Source: Myxococcota bacterium
GTDB taxonomy: Bacteria; Myxococcota_A; Polyangia; JAAYKL01
Direction: 5' to 3'
Length of the DNA stretch: 64,000 bases
Assembly: GCA_030065855.1 (NCBI GenBank)
Contig: JASJCT010000008.1
Coordinates: 45,920-109,919 of the forward strand
Shown here: piece by piece, positions 9,626-18,742 of the stretch
Layout: the number at the start of each line of letters is the position of its first letter
Numbering within the stretch: the first letter of the stretch is position 1
Notes under the pieces: generated by a model
The model's input: only the letters and a program-made list of their open reading frames with translations
Told to the model about the DNA's origin: nothing
Databases searched by the model: none
Translations under genes and position numbers: made by a program

Positions 9626-12600
9626 ATGAAAATCAGTTGCCCCAAATGTAACCGCACTTATAAAGTCGATAAACAGCGGATACCGGAAAATGGGCTTCGA
9701 ATGCGATGCCCACAGTGTTCCACAACCTTTGTCGCGCGCAGTAGTGGGGCAGTAACAGGTGGCAAGCCCTCAATTCCAAGCCCCACCTCACCCAAGGCCC
9801 TGCAGGATAATCTCGTTGCATCACCAGTAAAGCCAGCTCGACCCGAACAGCGCCCCAAGGTACAGGTAGGACCATCTGTATCCAGCCTAAAGGACCCACC
9901 GCCGCCACCTCATCCCCCCGCATCCCCCAATGCGTCCCATTCCCAATCGCTTACACCGGGCGGAAAGGATGCTATTGGCACCGAGCTCGATATATCCCTC
10001 GATCAGAGCGAGGCTGTCATGCTGCAGTCCAAACCGTCGACCTCCGGGGATGAGATAGATCCAGGCAGCTCTGGGGAAGGTGGGGTTTCTGATGCAGATG
10101 GATCTTCAGTATCATTTGGGGAAATCGAGCTGTCGCCGCTCAGTGGAAATCCAAACGAGCATACACCTGGGACAAATGCAAAGGCATCACTCTCAGATAG
10201 GGGTGAGTGGCATGATGCCTTTGATTTACCCGCGCCCAAGGACGCGATCGACCTACCCGCTCCCCGGGATGCAATCGACTTGCCCGCGCCCAAGGACGCG
10301 ATCGACTTACCCGCTCCCCGGGATGCAATCGACTTGCCCGCGCCCAAGGACGCGATCGACTTACCCGCTCCCCGGGATGCAATCGACTTGCCCGCGCCCA
10401 AAGACGCGATCGACTTACCCGCTCCCCGGGATGCAATCGACTTGCCCGCGCCCAAAGACGCCATCGACTTACCTACTCCCCGGGATGCAGTCGATTTACC
10501 CGCGCCCAAAGACGCCATCGACTTACCTACTCCCCGGGATGCAGTCGATTTACCCGCGCCCAAGGACGCGATCGACTTACCTACTCCCCGGGATGCAGTC
10601 GATTTGCCGACCCCGGCTAACAAGGCCTTATCCCAATCGCCAAACAGCGCTTCCGCGGCCAAACCTCAGGCAGAGGTAAGCCGGGAACCAAGCGCTGATT
10701 TTGGATTCTCCTTGGGCAGCGATATACCCGGACTTGCATCTGAGAATCCAGGACCTTTGATGGACGCAACACCATCTCCACAGGTCGTCGAGCCAACGAG
10801 TTTAGATCCGGGGGCAGCAACGTCAGCTCCGGATGCCAGATCCCAGACGGGCCATACTCAAAGCTCGGGATTTGGTGCGCTCGCAGATGGACAGCGCCTG
10901 CCGAGTGTCGAGGCACCACACGCTGCCTCGGCAGAGGCCAGTGGCCAGCACTACCAGATAGCGGAGCGCGTGGGCACGAGTGGCACAACCGATTTTGGGG
11001 AAGTCGATCTCCAACCAGGCGTCGGTGCGACAGGGTCTCTTCCCCCACCCACGTTGGATACTGAAGACGGGGAGTTCGACGCATTCCCGACAAAGCGCGA
11101 TACATCCGAAAAAATGTCCTCACCGGGAAGTACCGGGATCGATTTGGCTGTCGACCCTCTTGATTTGGAAAAGACAGAAACGGATTCTGAGCCACGGTTA
11201 TCTCTGGATGAAGCCGATCGCAAACCTGCAACGGCGTTTTCAGGTCGCCGAAAATTAGAGCGTCAGAGCCGGCGGTCAAAATTTGTCCTATTAGGGGTGC
11301 TCTTTGCCATTCTCCTAGGTGGTGGGGCATTGACCTTTACCCCACTCGGACCATTTGGTGCCTACCAGATTGCCAAATTGTTGCCTTCAGCGGCGAGTGA
11401 TGCGGTTGTTCAACAGGCAAGGGATATGTTGTTTCGCAAGTTGGCAGCCGATACAGCAAAAGGCCTGGCCGAGTCTCATCGAGAAATTCAGCAGGCCTTG
11501 GCTGAGCTACCCAATAACGAAGATCTGCGGTTGCTCGGTGTATTCGCGTACCATTGGGATCAGATGCGGTTTGCTCCAGACAAGAACAAGGATAACCTCG
11601 CAACAAAATTGTTGGGATCCATTAATTTGGATGAGTCACAATCCCAATTTGCACCATTGGTCAAAGCAGCCCAACTTGCCAGATCAGGCAAGCCCACAAG
11701 CGCGGCGAGCGCCCTCGTAGGGCCAGAGGGAAAAACCGCGAACGGATTATCGATACTGGTGCTTGCTTATCTGAACACAGGGGATCAGGATAAGGCACTG
11801 GATGCGGCTCAAAAGCTGGCTACGGCAGAAAACTCGGCCCGGTCTGTTTTTTTAGTGGCCCGTGCACTGGCCGAGTCAGGATCACACAACAACGCCGTGA
11901 CCAAACTTAAGGATCTACTGACCCGATTTCCAAAACACCTGGACGGCATCCTGGCCTTGGCGAAGGTACACCTCGATATCCCCCCTATTGATCGGGATCG
12001 CGTGATTGCCCTAACCACCCAAATACTGGCAGGCAAACCACAGATCCCCAGCGATGCGCAAAAAGCCGAAGCCCATGCTATTTTGGGACGCCTCCATATG
12101 TTGGAGCGGAACTATGACTTGGCTGCCTCAGCAATAGCCAAGGCGGAAAAACACAATCCAGAGAACCTGCTGATGCTCATCGGAAAAGGCGAGTTGGCAC
12201 TCATTGGGAACGATCAATCAACGGCAGCCGTGGCCTTCAATGCAGCCCGGGCCCTGGCCCCGACAAATCTCAATGTGGTGCTCGGCCACATCGAGACGAT
12301 TTTACGCGAAGGGGATCTCAAGAATGCCAAGGTAGCGCTTGAACCCCTTGTCAAGGACAATCCAGACTGCGCGCGTGCCCATTATCTCAGGGCCAAGCTC
12401 GCATGGGCGCTTAAGGATATCGAGGTAGCAGAAGCGGCCTTTCAACAGGCACTGGCATTGGATAAAGGGTATTTGGAGGCTTATGTCGACCTGTCCCAGC
12501 TGTATCTTGAATTGAATCGAGATGCGGACGGTATGAAGATCCTTGACCAAGCATCTGAGGCAGTGCCGAATTCACCGTTGATTAATCAAACCTTGGCTGA

Positions 12601-13666
12601 TGCCCAGGCGGCTCGGGGAGACTATGCCGCTGCGATCGTCGAGTTGAACAAGGCGATTGACATTGATCCCGAAGATGCCCGTTCCCATTTTCGCATGGGG
12701 CAGATGTATCGCAAGATGAACAGTATCGAGGATGCGGAGCGGGCCTTTGACGAAGTGGAAAAGCGAGACCCGAGTTACCCCGGACTTGCGCTCGAACGGG
12801 GCATCCTCCTAGAACTTACTGGGCAGACCGCAAATGCCCTTGCGATTTATAAAAAGGCGCTCAGCGAGTCAGCCGGCGATCTGAATCTGAAAATTCGCCT
12901 GGCCGCTGCGTCTCATCTATTGGGCGACCAGAAGACCGCGGAAACCCTGTTAAAAGAGATTATTGCATCCCTACCTGAATCGGCCGAGGTAAACTTCTTT
13001 TTGGGTGAGGTGTATCGGGTCACTGGACGTTCAGTTGAAGCGGTTCAGATGCTCAAAAAAGCGATTCTACATGACAATGCAAACGCGTTGTATCACGTGC
13101 GATACGGTATGGCACTGCGGGATATCAAAGATGCAGTGCAAGCCATGGAACAGTTTAAAACAGCCGAAAAACTAGACCCCAACCTCGCAGAAGCCCATGT
13201 GCGGATAGGCCAGATCCACCTCGACCGAGGCGCCGCAAGGAGTGCCATAGAATCTTTTGATCGGGCCCTGTCCCTTAATCCTGGCATGGGGGAAACGTAT
13301 CAATTCATCGCAGAGGCGTTCGATCAACTTTCAGATCCCCGTTCTGCAGTGGCCTATTACAGAAAAGCTGTAAAGGCCCATCCCGACAATGGCGCGCTTT
13401 GTTTCAAGCTAGGCCTTGCCGAGCTAAAGGTAGCGGGAAATCGGACGGCCATCGGGGCGCTCGATCGGGCAGCCAAACTCGGTCTTGCATCCACCCCTCA
13501 TCCGGACTGGCTTCCCGAAGCCCTCTATCGGTTGGGAACTGCCCAACATTCAACTGGCATGCGGTCTGCTGCGATCGATTCCTTTCGACGATACCTGGAG
13601 ATTGCACCTTCTAATCATATCGATCGCTCTGAAGTACTCGCCCATTTAGACCAGTTGGGTGGGTAG
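9626..13666 (+). CDS. MJ0042-type zinc-ribbon / DLPAPK-repeat / TPR membrane protein
   Basis: A 1346-residue protein. Domain order: an N-terminal zinc ribbon of the MJ0042 type (C5-x2-C8 ... C28-x2-C31, reading CPKCNRTY ... CPQCSTTF); a long Pro/Ser-rich disordered segment; fourteen tandem nine-residue units of the form DLPAP(K/R)DAI (residues 200-325); more disordered acidic sequence; one transmembrane helix at about 553-573 (FVLLGVLFAILLGGG); then ~750 residues of TPR repeats to the C-terminus. Without a signal peptide, the topology should be cytoplasmic zinc ribbon with periplasmic TPRs. This architecture is seen in Myxococcota and Bradymonadota proteins of unknown role. The TPR part may scaffold envelope or secretion complexes. 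The next operon begins 72 bp downstream, so co-transcription is possible. Confidence 0.85.
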   Translation: MKISCPKCNRTYKVDKQRIPENGLRMRCPQCSTTFVARSSGAVTGGKPSIPSPTSPKALQDNLVASPVKPARPEQRPKVQVGPSVSSLKDPPPPPHPPASPNASHSQSLTPGGKDAIGTELDISLDQSEAVMLQSKPSTSGDEIDPGSSGEGGVSDADGSSVSFGEIELSPLSGNPNEHTPGTNAKASLSDRGEWHDAFDLPAPKDAIDLPAPRDAIDLPAPKDAIDLPAPRDAIDLPAPKDAIDLPAPRDAIDLPAPKDAIDLPAPRDAIDLPAPKDAIDLPTPRDAVDLPAPKDAIDLPTPRDAVDLPAPKDAIDLPTPRDAVDLPTPANKALSQSPNSASAAKPQAEVSREPSADFGFSLGSDIPGLASENPGPLMDATPSPQVVEPTSLDPGAATSAPDARSQTGHTQSSGFGALADGQRLPSVEAPHAASAEASGQHYQIAERVGTSGTTDFGEVDLQPGVGATGSLPPPTLDTEDGEFDAFPTKRDTSEKMSSPGSTGIDLAVDPLDLEKTETDSEPRLSLDEADRKPATAFSGRRKLERQSRRSKFVLLGVLFAILLGGGALTFTPLGPFGAYQIAKLLPSAASDAVVQQARDMLFRKLAADTAKGLAESHREIQQALAELPNNEDLRLLGVFAYHWDQMRFAPDKNKDNLATKLLGSINLDESQSQFAPLVKAAQLARSGKPTSAASALVGPEGKTANGLSILVLAYLNTGDQDKALDAAQKLATAENSARSVFLVARALAESGSHNNAVTKLKDLLTRFPKHLDGILALAKVHLDIPPIDRDRVIALTTQILAGKPQIPSDAQKAEAHAILGRLHMLERNYDLAASAIAKAEKHNPENLLMLIGKGELALIGNDQSTAAVAFNAARALAPTNLNVVLGHIETILREGDLKNAKVALEPLVKDNPDCARAHYLRAKLAWALKDIEVAEAAFQQALALDKGYLEAYVDLSQLYLELNRDADGMKILDQASEAVPNSPLINQTLADAQAARGDYAAAIVELNKAIDIDPEDARSHFRMGQMYRKMNSIEDAERAFDEVEKRDPSYPGLALERGILLELTGQTANALAIYKKALSESAGDLNLKIRLAAASHLLGDQKTAETLLKEIIASLPESAEVNFFLGEVYRVTGRSVEAVQMLKKAILHDNANALYHVRYGMALRDIKDAVQAMEQFKTAEKLDPNLAEAHVRIGQIHLDRGAARSAIESFDRALSLNPGMGETYQFIAEAFDQLSDPRSAVAYYRKAVKAHPDNGALCFKLGLAELKVAGNRTAIGALDRAAKLGLASTPHPDWLPEALYRLGTAQHSTGMRSAAIDSFRRYLEIAPSNHIDRSEVLAHLDQLGG
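10223..10600 (+). repeat. 27-bp coding tandem repeat (DLPAPK/DLPAPR units)
   Basis: Fourteen in-frame 27-bp units encode alternating DLPAPKDAI and DLPAPRDAI, so the higher-order period is 54 bp. The last units change to DLPTPRDAV, and a partial fifteenth unit follows. DNA identity between the central units is nearly complete, indicating recent expansion by slippage or recombination. The array lies in the disordered cytoplasmic part of the zinc-ribbon protein. Confidence 0.95.
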
Positions 13667-13738
13667 TGTTATTGTGACGCGGCCGATACTTTTGATTGTT
13701 TTTGATGCATTGGCGTATGGAACCTCCAGAGGCAGCGC

Positions 13739-15688
13739 ATGATTGAAAGTCAAACCGGTGTCTTTATTGTGTCTGGGCCCAATCCGTGCGCTGAGCAGCA
13801 TATCGCCCCATTAAGTTCACTTTTAGAGCGGTGTCAGGAAGTGCTCGTGGCAAGTCCGAGTGAGGCAGCCTGCTTTATCGGTCTCGGCGATATGGATACG
13901 TGGCCGGAGTTGCCAGCTGGGGATCTATCCATATCCATATCCATCCCCATGGTCTACGTCTGGTTCGAAAGCTTTGCTTCAAAAGAAGCATACGATGCGG
14001 TGGTCCGCCGCCTGCCGAATGCCGTATTCGTTCACGGATACATGGGGCTTGTCGAGCTGACAACCCTGCTCGAAAACGCCGGCTTTCTGGCTGGGGCACT
14101 AGCGAGCGATCCCCTGGCAGAAGATGTCTTTTTTCGCATGCGGGGCGACTATCTCAACACAGTGGCAGAGGAACTGGACCAGCTGTCCGCTCTGGCCAAG
14201 AAAACCAGCCGGGAAAAAACCGAGGTTTGGGCAGAAACCTTGCGTCGGATCGCTGGATCCGCAGGTACCTATGAGTTTGATATCCTATCTCGCACAGCCA
14301 CCGAGAGCCTTGAGGTGTGCTCGGAGAAGAAACTTTCAGCTGTCCAGGAAAAGGCGCTTCATGCCGCGCTTAGAACTTCGATTAATGAAGAGGCCGAAAC
14401 CTACAAACAACAAGTAGAGGCTTGCCTGCCCACATTGGTGGAACTGGATGTGCGACAACGCGTGCTCGCGCTGGCAGACGACGCCCAGGTCTCCAAACAA
14501 CTCCAATTCGCACTGACCCATAGCCGCATGCAGACCGTCCTCTACGACAACCCAGCCGAAATCCTGGCTGCACTCCACACGGTGCAACCCGACATCCTCG
14601 TCGTACAGCAGGCCATGCGGCATTTTGATGGGCTCGATCTGGCAGCCTATGTCCGTGGCATGGAGAGATTTGAGTCCTTGCCCATTCTAGCGCTGCTCCA
14701 AGACAGTGCCGAGGCCACTATTGCTCGGGCAACCCGCGGCGGTGTGGATAGTTGGCTGACCATTCCCTTTTCAGCGGCCAATGTCGCACTTGGTGTGCTA
14801 AACCTGCTTCAGCGCGTCGAAGTCGCGCGCAAGTTAGGCGGGCGAGACGCACTGACCGGTCTGTACACCAAGGAAGCGCTGTTGGATCGCCTCGCAGGGG
14901 ACTTGTCTCGCGTGGCCAGGGGTGGCCAGCAACTCGCAGTGATGCTGATTCACTTGACCAGCGAAACCGACACCCCTCGCCTCGCATTTCTGGATTTGAC
15001 CAGCATCTCCAATCGGGTTTTCAGACGGTCCGATCTGCTCGCCAAATATAACGAGACCACCCTGGCCGCTGTACTGCCAGGGATCGATACCCGCACGATC
15101 CTATCTGCCCTGTCCCGCTTTCGAACCATGCTCGGAGACGCCCATACTGTTGAGATCGCCGCGAGTATTACAGACGGTTCAGCAGAGGCGGCAGCCCTGC
15201 TCGCAGACGTGGAGACCCGACTGACCCATGTACTGGGCGGGGCTACAGCGTCGGCTATCGGGATTTTTACGCCAGAAGTCCCGAGGGAGACATCCCGCGC
15301 TCCCAAAATTCTCATCGCAGATACAGACGAAGCCATTGTCAATCTGCTCAGATTCTTTTTGGCGAGGGAGGGGTTTGAGGTCGACGATGTCCGCACTGGC
15401 ACCGATACATTGGATTATCTGGAGAAAGCTCGAAGCGAAGATACCTTACCAGAGGTGATGGTCCTCGAGGCGTTCCTGCCCGGGACTGACGGCTTTCAGA
15501 TATTGGAGCGGGTCGCAGGAGAATTCGGCAATCGGATCGCGGTGATCATGATATCGGTCAGCCCGAGTGAGGAACGGGTATCCAAGGCATTTGAGATGGG
15601 GGCGACCGACTTTGTGGCCAAGCCGTTCCGGGTTCCAGAAATGGTCGCCCGTATTCGCAACGGCCTGCTTAGGACAGCTGCGATTTAG
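13739..15688 (+). CDS. degenerate multi-domain signalling protein (pseudo-HPt / pseudo-REC / pseudo-GGDEF / REC)
   Basis: A 649-residue protein with at least four signalling folds, each missing its signature residue. Around 130-230 is an HPt-like helical region (LRRIAGSAGTYEF) where Arg169 replaces the phosphorylated His. Around 240-350 is a receiver-like domain with Gln290 in place of the acceptor Asp (ILVVQQAMRHFDG). Around 355-515 is a GGDEF fold (ALTGLYTKEALLDRL) whose active-site loop is NETTL at 438-442. Around 520-645 is a receiver with Glu577 at the acceptor (MVLEAFLPG) but with the conserved Lys (VAKPF) and acidic pocket kept. It is the first gene of an operon with the HEAT protein (5-bp gap) and the GT2 glycosyltransferase, suggesting a protein-protein or ligand sensor controlling polysaccharide export. 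Domain calls are by eye. Confidence 0.75.
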   Translation: MIESQTGVFIVSGPNPCAEQHIAPLSSLLERCQEVLVASPSEAACFIGLGDMDTWPELPAGDLSISISIPMVYVWFESFASKEAYDAVVRRLPNAVFVHGYMGLVELTTLLENAGFLAGALASDPLAEDVFFRMRGDYLNTVAEELDQLSALAKKTSREKTEVWAETLRRIAGSAGTYEFDILSRTATESLEVCSEKKLSAVQEKALHAALRTSINEEAETYKQQVEACLPTLVELDVRQRVLALADDAQVSKQLQFALTHSRMQTVLYDNPAEILAALHTVQPDILVVQQAMRHFDGLDLAAYVRGMERFESLPILALLQDSAEATIARATRGGVDSWLTIPFSAANVALGVLNLLQRVEVARKLGGRDALTGLYTKEALLDRLAGDLSRVARGGQQLAVMLIHLTSETDTPRLAFLDLTSISNRVFRRSDLLAKYNETTLAAVLPGIDTRTILSALSRFRTMLGDAHTVEIAASITDGSAEAAALLADVETRLTHVLGGATASAIGIFTPEVPRETSRAPKILIADTDEAIVNLLRFFLAREGFEVDDVRTGTDTLDYLEKARSEDTLPEVMVLEAFLPGTDGFQILERVAGEFGNRIAVIMISVSPSEERVSKAFEMGATDFVAKPFRVPEMVARIRNGLLRTAAI

Positions 15689-15693
15689 GCGAG

Positions 15694-16845
15694 ATGTATC
15701 CGACCGCGCATCTATGGGAAGAGCCGTTATACCGGCTCATTTTGCAGATCACCCTGTTGCAGGTGTTTATCTTAAGCGCGGTCATCATCGGCATTATTGT
15801 TGTGCGGTCCCTTCGATTGCATGGCCAACAACGGGCAAAACACTTCTCGAGCGAGCTCTATGCGCCCCTGATGACCTACTTGGCCGGAGATATGTCCCTC
15901 GAAGCTGCCTATGACCTGGTCGTGAAATATCCGCGCCAGACCATCTGCCGGGAGCTCGAGCGATACGCCATCATGCTCGGCGGCGATGCATTGGCAAAAA
16001 TCCGCGCCCTTTACGAGCGCCTCAACTTGAGGAACTACGGCATTAAGCTCAGCCATTCCTGGGTGTGGTGGCGGCGTCTGGAAGGGGTGCGGATCCTCGG
16101 CGCAGCCGGTGGCCACGACATTGTCGACGTGCTTTTAGACAGCTTAAGCGATAGACATGCCGTTGTCCGCCTGGCAGCAGCCCGATCCCTTGGCAGGACC
16201 AAGAATCCCCGAGCCATCGAGCCGATATTGGGCATCATGGCCGAATCAAAACAGCTCTCACAGCGGCAACTCGCCCAAACCTTGGTGGCGTTTGGTCCAG
16301 CTGCATATCCAGCCCTCAGGCGCATCGTGCGCCAAGGCGCGAGGGCCCCCTCAGATCATCGCTTCATCGCCATGGCTCTGGAGATGCTAGCACTGACCGG
16401 CGATATTGAATCATCACGGGAAATTCGCGCAGCCCTCACTTCGGAAAATATCGAGGTGCGCATTGCCGGGTACAAATCTGCCATGTTGCTGCACATTCCC
16501 CTTTTGGTCACTGATTTGACCCAAGGCCTTGGCGATGATGAGTGGCCAGTGCGCGCCCAAGCCGCTCTGGCCGCTGGCAAGACAGGTGATCCGGCCATTG
16601 TAAAAAAACTCGGGGAGTGCCTATCTGATCGATCCTGGTGGGTGCGCAACAACGCGGCGACCGCACTCCATCAGCTCGGCATGACCGGACTAAACGAGCT
16701 CGAGCACATTCGCCTCAACAGCCAAGATGCCTTTGCCCGCGACATGGCCACGCGAATACTCTCGACAGATCCTGCCTACAGTCTTGTCCGATATTCAGAA
16801 GTCTCAGTGCACGATTCAAAAAAACAGCAGCCAAGCAGCCCGTAA
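15694..16845 (+). CDS. membrane-anchored HEAT-repeat protein
   Basis: 383 residues. One N-terminal transmembrane helix (about residues 15-35, ITLLQVFILSAVIIGIIVV) is followed by a cytoplasmic helical region and at least five HEAT/PBS-lyase-like repeats (for example DRHAVVRLAAARSLGRTKNP, DDEWPVRAQAALAAGKTGDP and DRSWWVRNNAATALHQLG). HEAT solenoids bind protein partners. Its place between a signalling protein and a glycosyltransferase, with gaps of 5 and 12 bp, suggests a scaffold that tethers the regulator to the membrane synthase. No enzymatic motif is visible. Confidence 0.82.
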   Translation: MYPTAHLWEEPLYRLILQITLLQVFILSAVIIGIIVVRSLRLHGQQRAKHFSSELYAPLMTYLAGDMSLEAAYDLVVKYPRQTICRELERYAIMLGGDALAKIRALYERLNLRNYGIKLSHSWVWWRRLEGVRILGAAGGHDIVDVLLDSLSDRHAVVRLAAARSLGRTKNPRAIEPILGIMAESKQLSQRQLAQTLVAFGPAAYPALRRIVRQGARAPSDHRFIAMALEMLALTGDIESSREIRAALTSENIEVRIAGYKSAMLLHIPLLVTDLTQGLGDDEWPVRAQAALAAGKTGDPAIVKKLGECLSDRSWWVRNNAATALHQLGMTGLNELEHIRLNSQDAFARDMATRILSTDPAYSLVRYSEVSVHDSKKQQPSSP

Positions 16846-16857
16846 CGAGGAGATCCA

Positions 16858-18258
16858 ATGGAAAATATTGTCATTATCGTCGACTGGCTCTTCCTCCTCT
16901 TTTATGTGGTGCTGAACACATCGTATTCGTTTTTATTGTTCTTCTCTCTCATCGACATTGTACTGCGGAATCGGCGGCGCGTTGAGGTCGAGCTCGACCA
17001 CGCCCTTGAAAGTTTTTACACCATCCCAGTGTCCATCATCGCCCCTGCTTACAACGAGGAGTACACCATTGTCGCATCGGTCAAGTCCCTGTTATCCCTA
17101 CGGTACCCCCAGTTTGAAGTAGTGGTGGTCAATGACGGATCAGGGGACGATACCATCGGCGTGATGAAAGCGGCCTTTGAGCTCTATCCAATCCACTCGA
17201 TCTTTCAAAAACAAATTGACACCAAGCATGTGCGGGGTATTTACAAATCCCGGATAGAGCCCCGACTCATCTTTGTAGACAAGGAAAACGGGGGCAAAGC
17301 CGATGCCCTCAACTGCGGTGTAAACATCGCCAGGTTCCCGCTTTTTTGCGCTATTGATGCGGACACGCTCATCCAACCCAACGCGCTGTTAAAAGTCGCC
17401 ATTCCGTTCATGGAGGATCCAGAGCAAACCGTGGCGAGCGGGGGCACGATTCGGGTGGCCAATGGGTGCCGCATTCGGTCCGGCGATATCGAGGCGGTTG
17501 GATTCCCTAAAAACCCCCTGGCTGCGTTTCAAGTGGTCGAGTACTTAAGGGCTTTTTTATTCGGCCGCATCGGTTGGAACATTCTGGGCGGTACACTCAT
17601 CATTTCCGGGGCGTTTGGCCTTTTTAGTAGACGGGTCGCCATCGAGGTGGGTGGCTATGCCCACGACACCGTGGGCGAAGATATGGAGCTGGTGGTGCGC
17701 ATGCACCGCTACTTGCGAGAAAAAAAGAGGAAATATCGCATCGTGTTCGTCTGGGATGCCGCGTGCTACACTGAGGTGCCCGAGGACATCGGCGTGCTCG
17801 GTCGCCAACGAAACCGGTGGCATCGCGGCCTCATCGATGTGATCCTGCGCCACAAGCGCATGATGCTCAATTTAAAATATGGCGTCATCGGTTTGGTAGC
17901 CTATCCGTTTTTTGCCATATTCGAAATGTTTGGTCCTGTCGTCGAGGTGGCAGGGCTCGTCTTTGTCGTCTTTTCATATATCCTGGGACTGGCTGATGTG
18001 ACCTTTTTATTCCTGTACGTCAACGTGGCAGTGCTGTTCGGCATTATGCTCAGTATTGCGGCGATAATGCTCGAAGAGCTGTCTTTCAGGGCCTATCCCA
18101 AATGGCGCGATATTGGATTGATGTGCGCATTTGCATTCCTCGAGAACCTGGGATACCGTCACATGACGTTGATCTGGCGCATTAAGGGCATTTACAGCTA
18201 CATGCGCGGTTCCAAACAGTGGGGAGCCATGGTCCGAAAGGGATTTGGCGGTCAGTAG
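16858..18258 (+). CDS. processive family 2 glycosyltransferase (membrane polysaccharide synthase)
   Basis: 466-residue inner-membrane synthase resembling the hyaluronan/PgaC/cellulose synthase group. An N-terminal transmembrane helix precedes a GT-A domain with VVNDGSGDDT (UDP-binding D), AIDADTL (DxD), VGEDMELVVR (catalytic ED region) and GRQRNRWHRG (the Q-x-x-R-W motif of processive enzymes). Three or four C-terminal helices form the channel. It probably polymerises and exports a beta-linked polysaccharide such as a GlcNAc-type polymer. Substrate is not assignable. It has no PilZ domain, so control likely comes from the two upstream co-transcribed genes. GAGGAG sits 7 bp before the ATG. Confidence 0.9.
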   Translation: MENIVIIVDWLFLLFYVVLNTSYSFLLFFSLIDIVLRNRRRVEVELDHALESFYTIPVSIIAPAYNEEYTIVASVKSLLSLRYPQFEVVVVNDGSGDDTIGVMKAAFELYPIHSIFQKQIDTKHVRGIYKSRIEPRLIFVDKENGGKADALNCGVNIARFPLFCAIDADTLIQPNALLKVAIPFMEDPEQTVASGGTIRVANGCRIRSGDIEAVGFPKNPLAAFQVVEYLRAFLFGRIGWNILGGTLIISGAFGLFSRRVAIEVGGYAHDTVGEDMELVVRMHRYLREKKRKYRIVFVWDAACYTEVPEDIGVLGRQRNRWHRGLIDVILRHKRMMLNLKYGVIGLVAYPFFAIFEMFGPVVEVAGLVFVVFSYILGLADVTFLFLYVNVAVLFGIMLSIAAIMLEELSFRAYPKWRDIGLMCAFAFLENLGYRHMTLIWRIKGIYSYMRGSKQWGAMVRKGFGGQ

Positions 18259-18320
18259 ATCAGATACATTGATACTTTCGGGTTGTGTATTACTCTAAAT
18301 ATTGGGATATAGTGAAACCC

Positions 18321-18740
18321 ATGCATCCGATTGAATGCTCATATTGTTCGGATCCACCGCCAGGTGCAACCGGCAAGTGTCCCAAGTGTGGCAAACCAAT
18401 GGCAGATGCCAGTGGCAGCGAACCAGTCTCATCTGGAACTGCGCAGCCCAAAGAAAAAAAGGGCATCCAATGGGATCCCAAGTCCCTAGCATTTTTAGAC
18501 GGCACCACCCTTTCATTTGGCTCCCGTGGCCGCCAATATTCTATTGATAGCTTTACCAAGGAAGATCTCATTGCAGGCCTAAAGGCAGCTGCTACCGGAA
18601 CACCGATGGATGATTATTTACCAGCCACCCAGTGGGAGGCATATGCGGCGTCGGTTTTCGAGGTCCTTTTAGATAAGCACCTGGTTTTTTTCGGGGAAAT
18701 CAACCAAGCATTGAGCAAAAAAAAGACCGACGAAGACTAG
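18321..18740 (+). CDS. small zinc-ribbon-like protein of unknown function
   Basis: 139 residues from the ATG at 18321. An in-frame GTG at 18285 would add 12 residues and is less likely, because the Cys motif normally begins such proteins. The N-terminus has two CxxC pairs (CSYCSDPPPGATGKCPKCGK), a rubredoxin/zinc-ribbon style knuckle. The rest is an uncharacterised soluble helical domain (DSFTKEDLIAGLKAAATGTP). It follows the glycosyltransferase by 62 bp on the same strand and may be the last gene of that operon. I do not recognise the family. Confidence 0.65.
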   Translation: MHPIECSYCSDPPPGATGKCPKCGKPMADASGSEPVSSGTAQPKEKKGIQWDPKSLAFLDGTTLSFGSRGRQYSIDSFTKEDLIAGLKAAATGTPMDDYLPATQWEAYAASVFEVLLDKHLVFFGEINQALSKKKTDED

Positions 18741-18742
18741 CG

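Noticed and set aside
10223..10600. CRISPR array from evenly spaced 27-bp repeats
   Set aside because: There are no spacers; units are contiguous and in-frame coding, and no cas genes are present.
10003..10662. 219-codon minus-strand frame (GKSIASRGA repeats) opposite the DLPAPK array
   Set aside because: It is created by the 27-bp repeat lacking stops in several frames. It has no ribosome site, and the plus-strand zinc-ribbon protein is continuous here.
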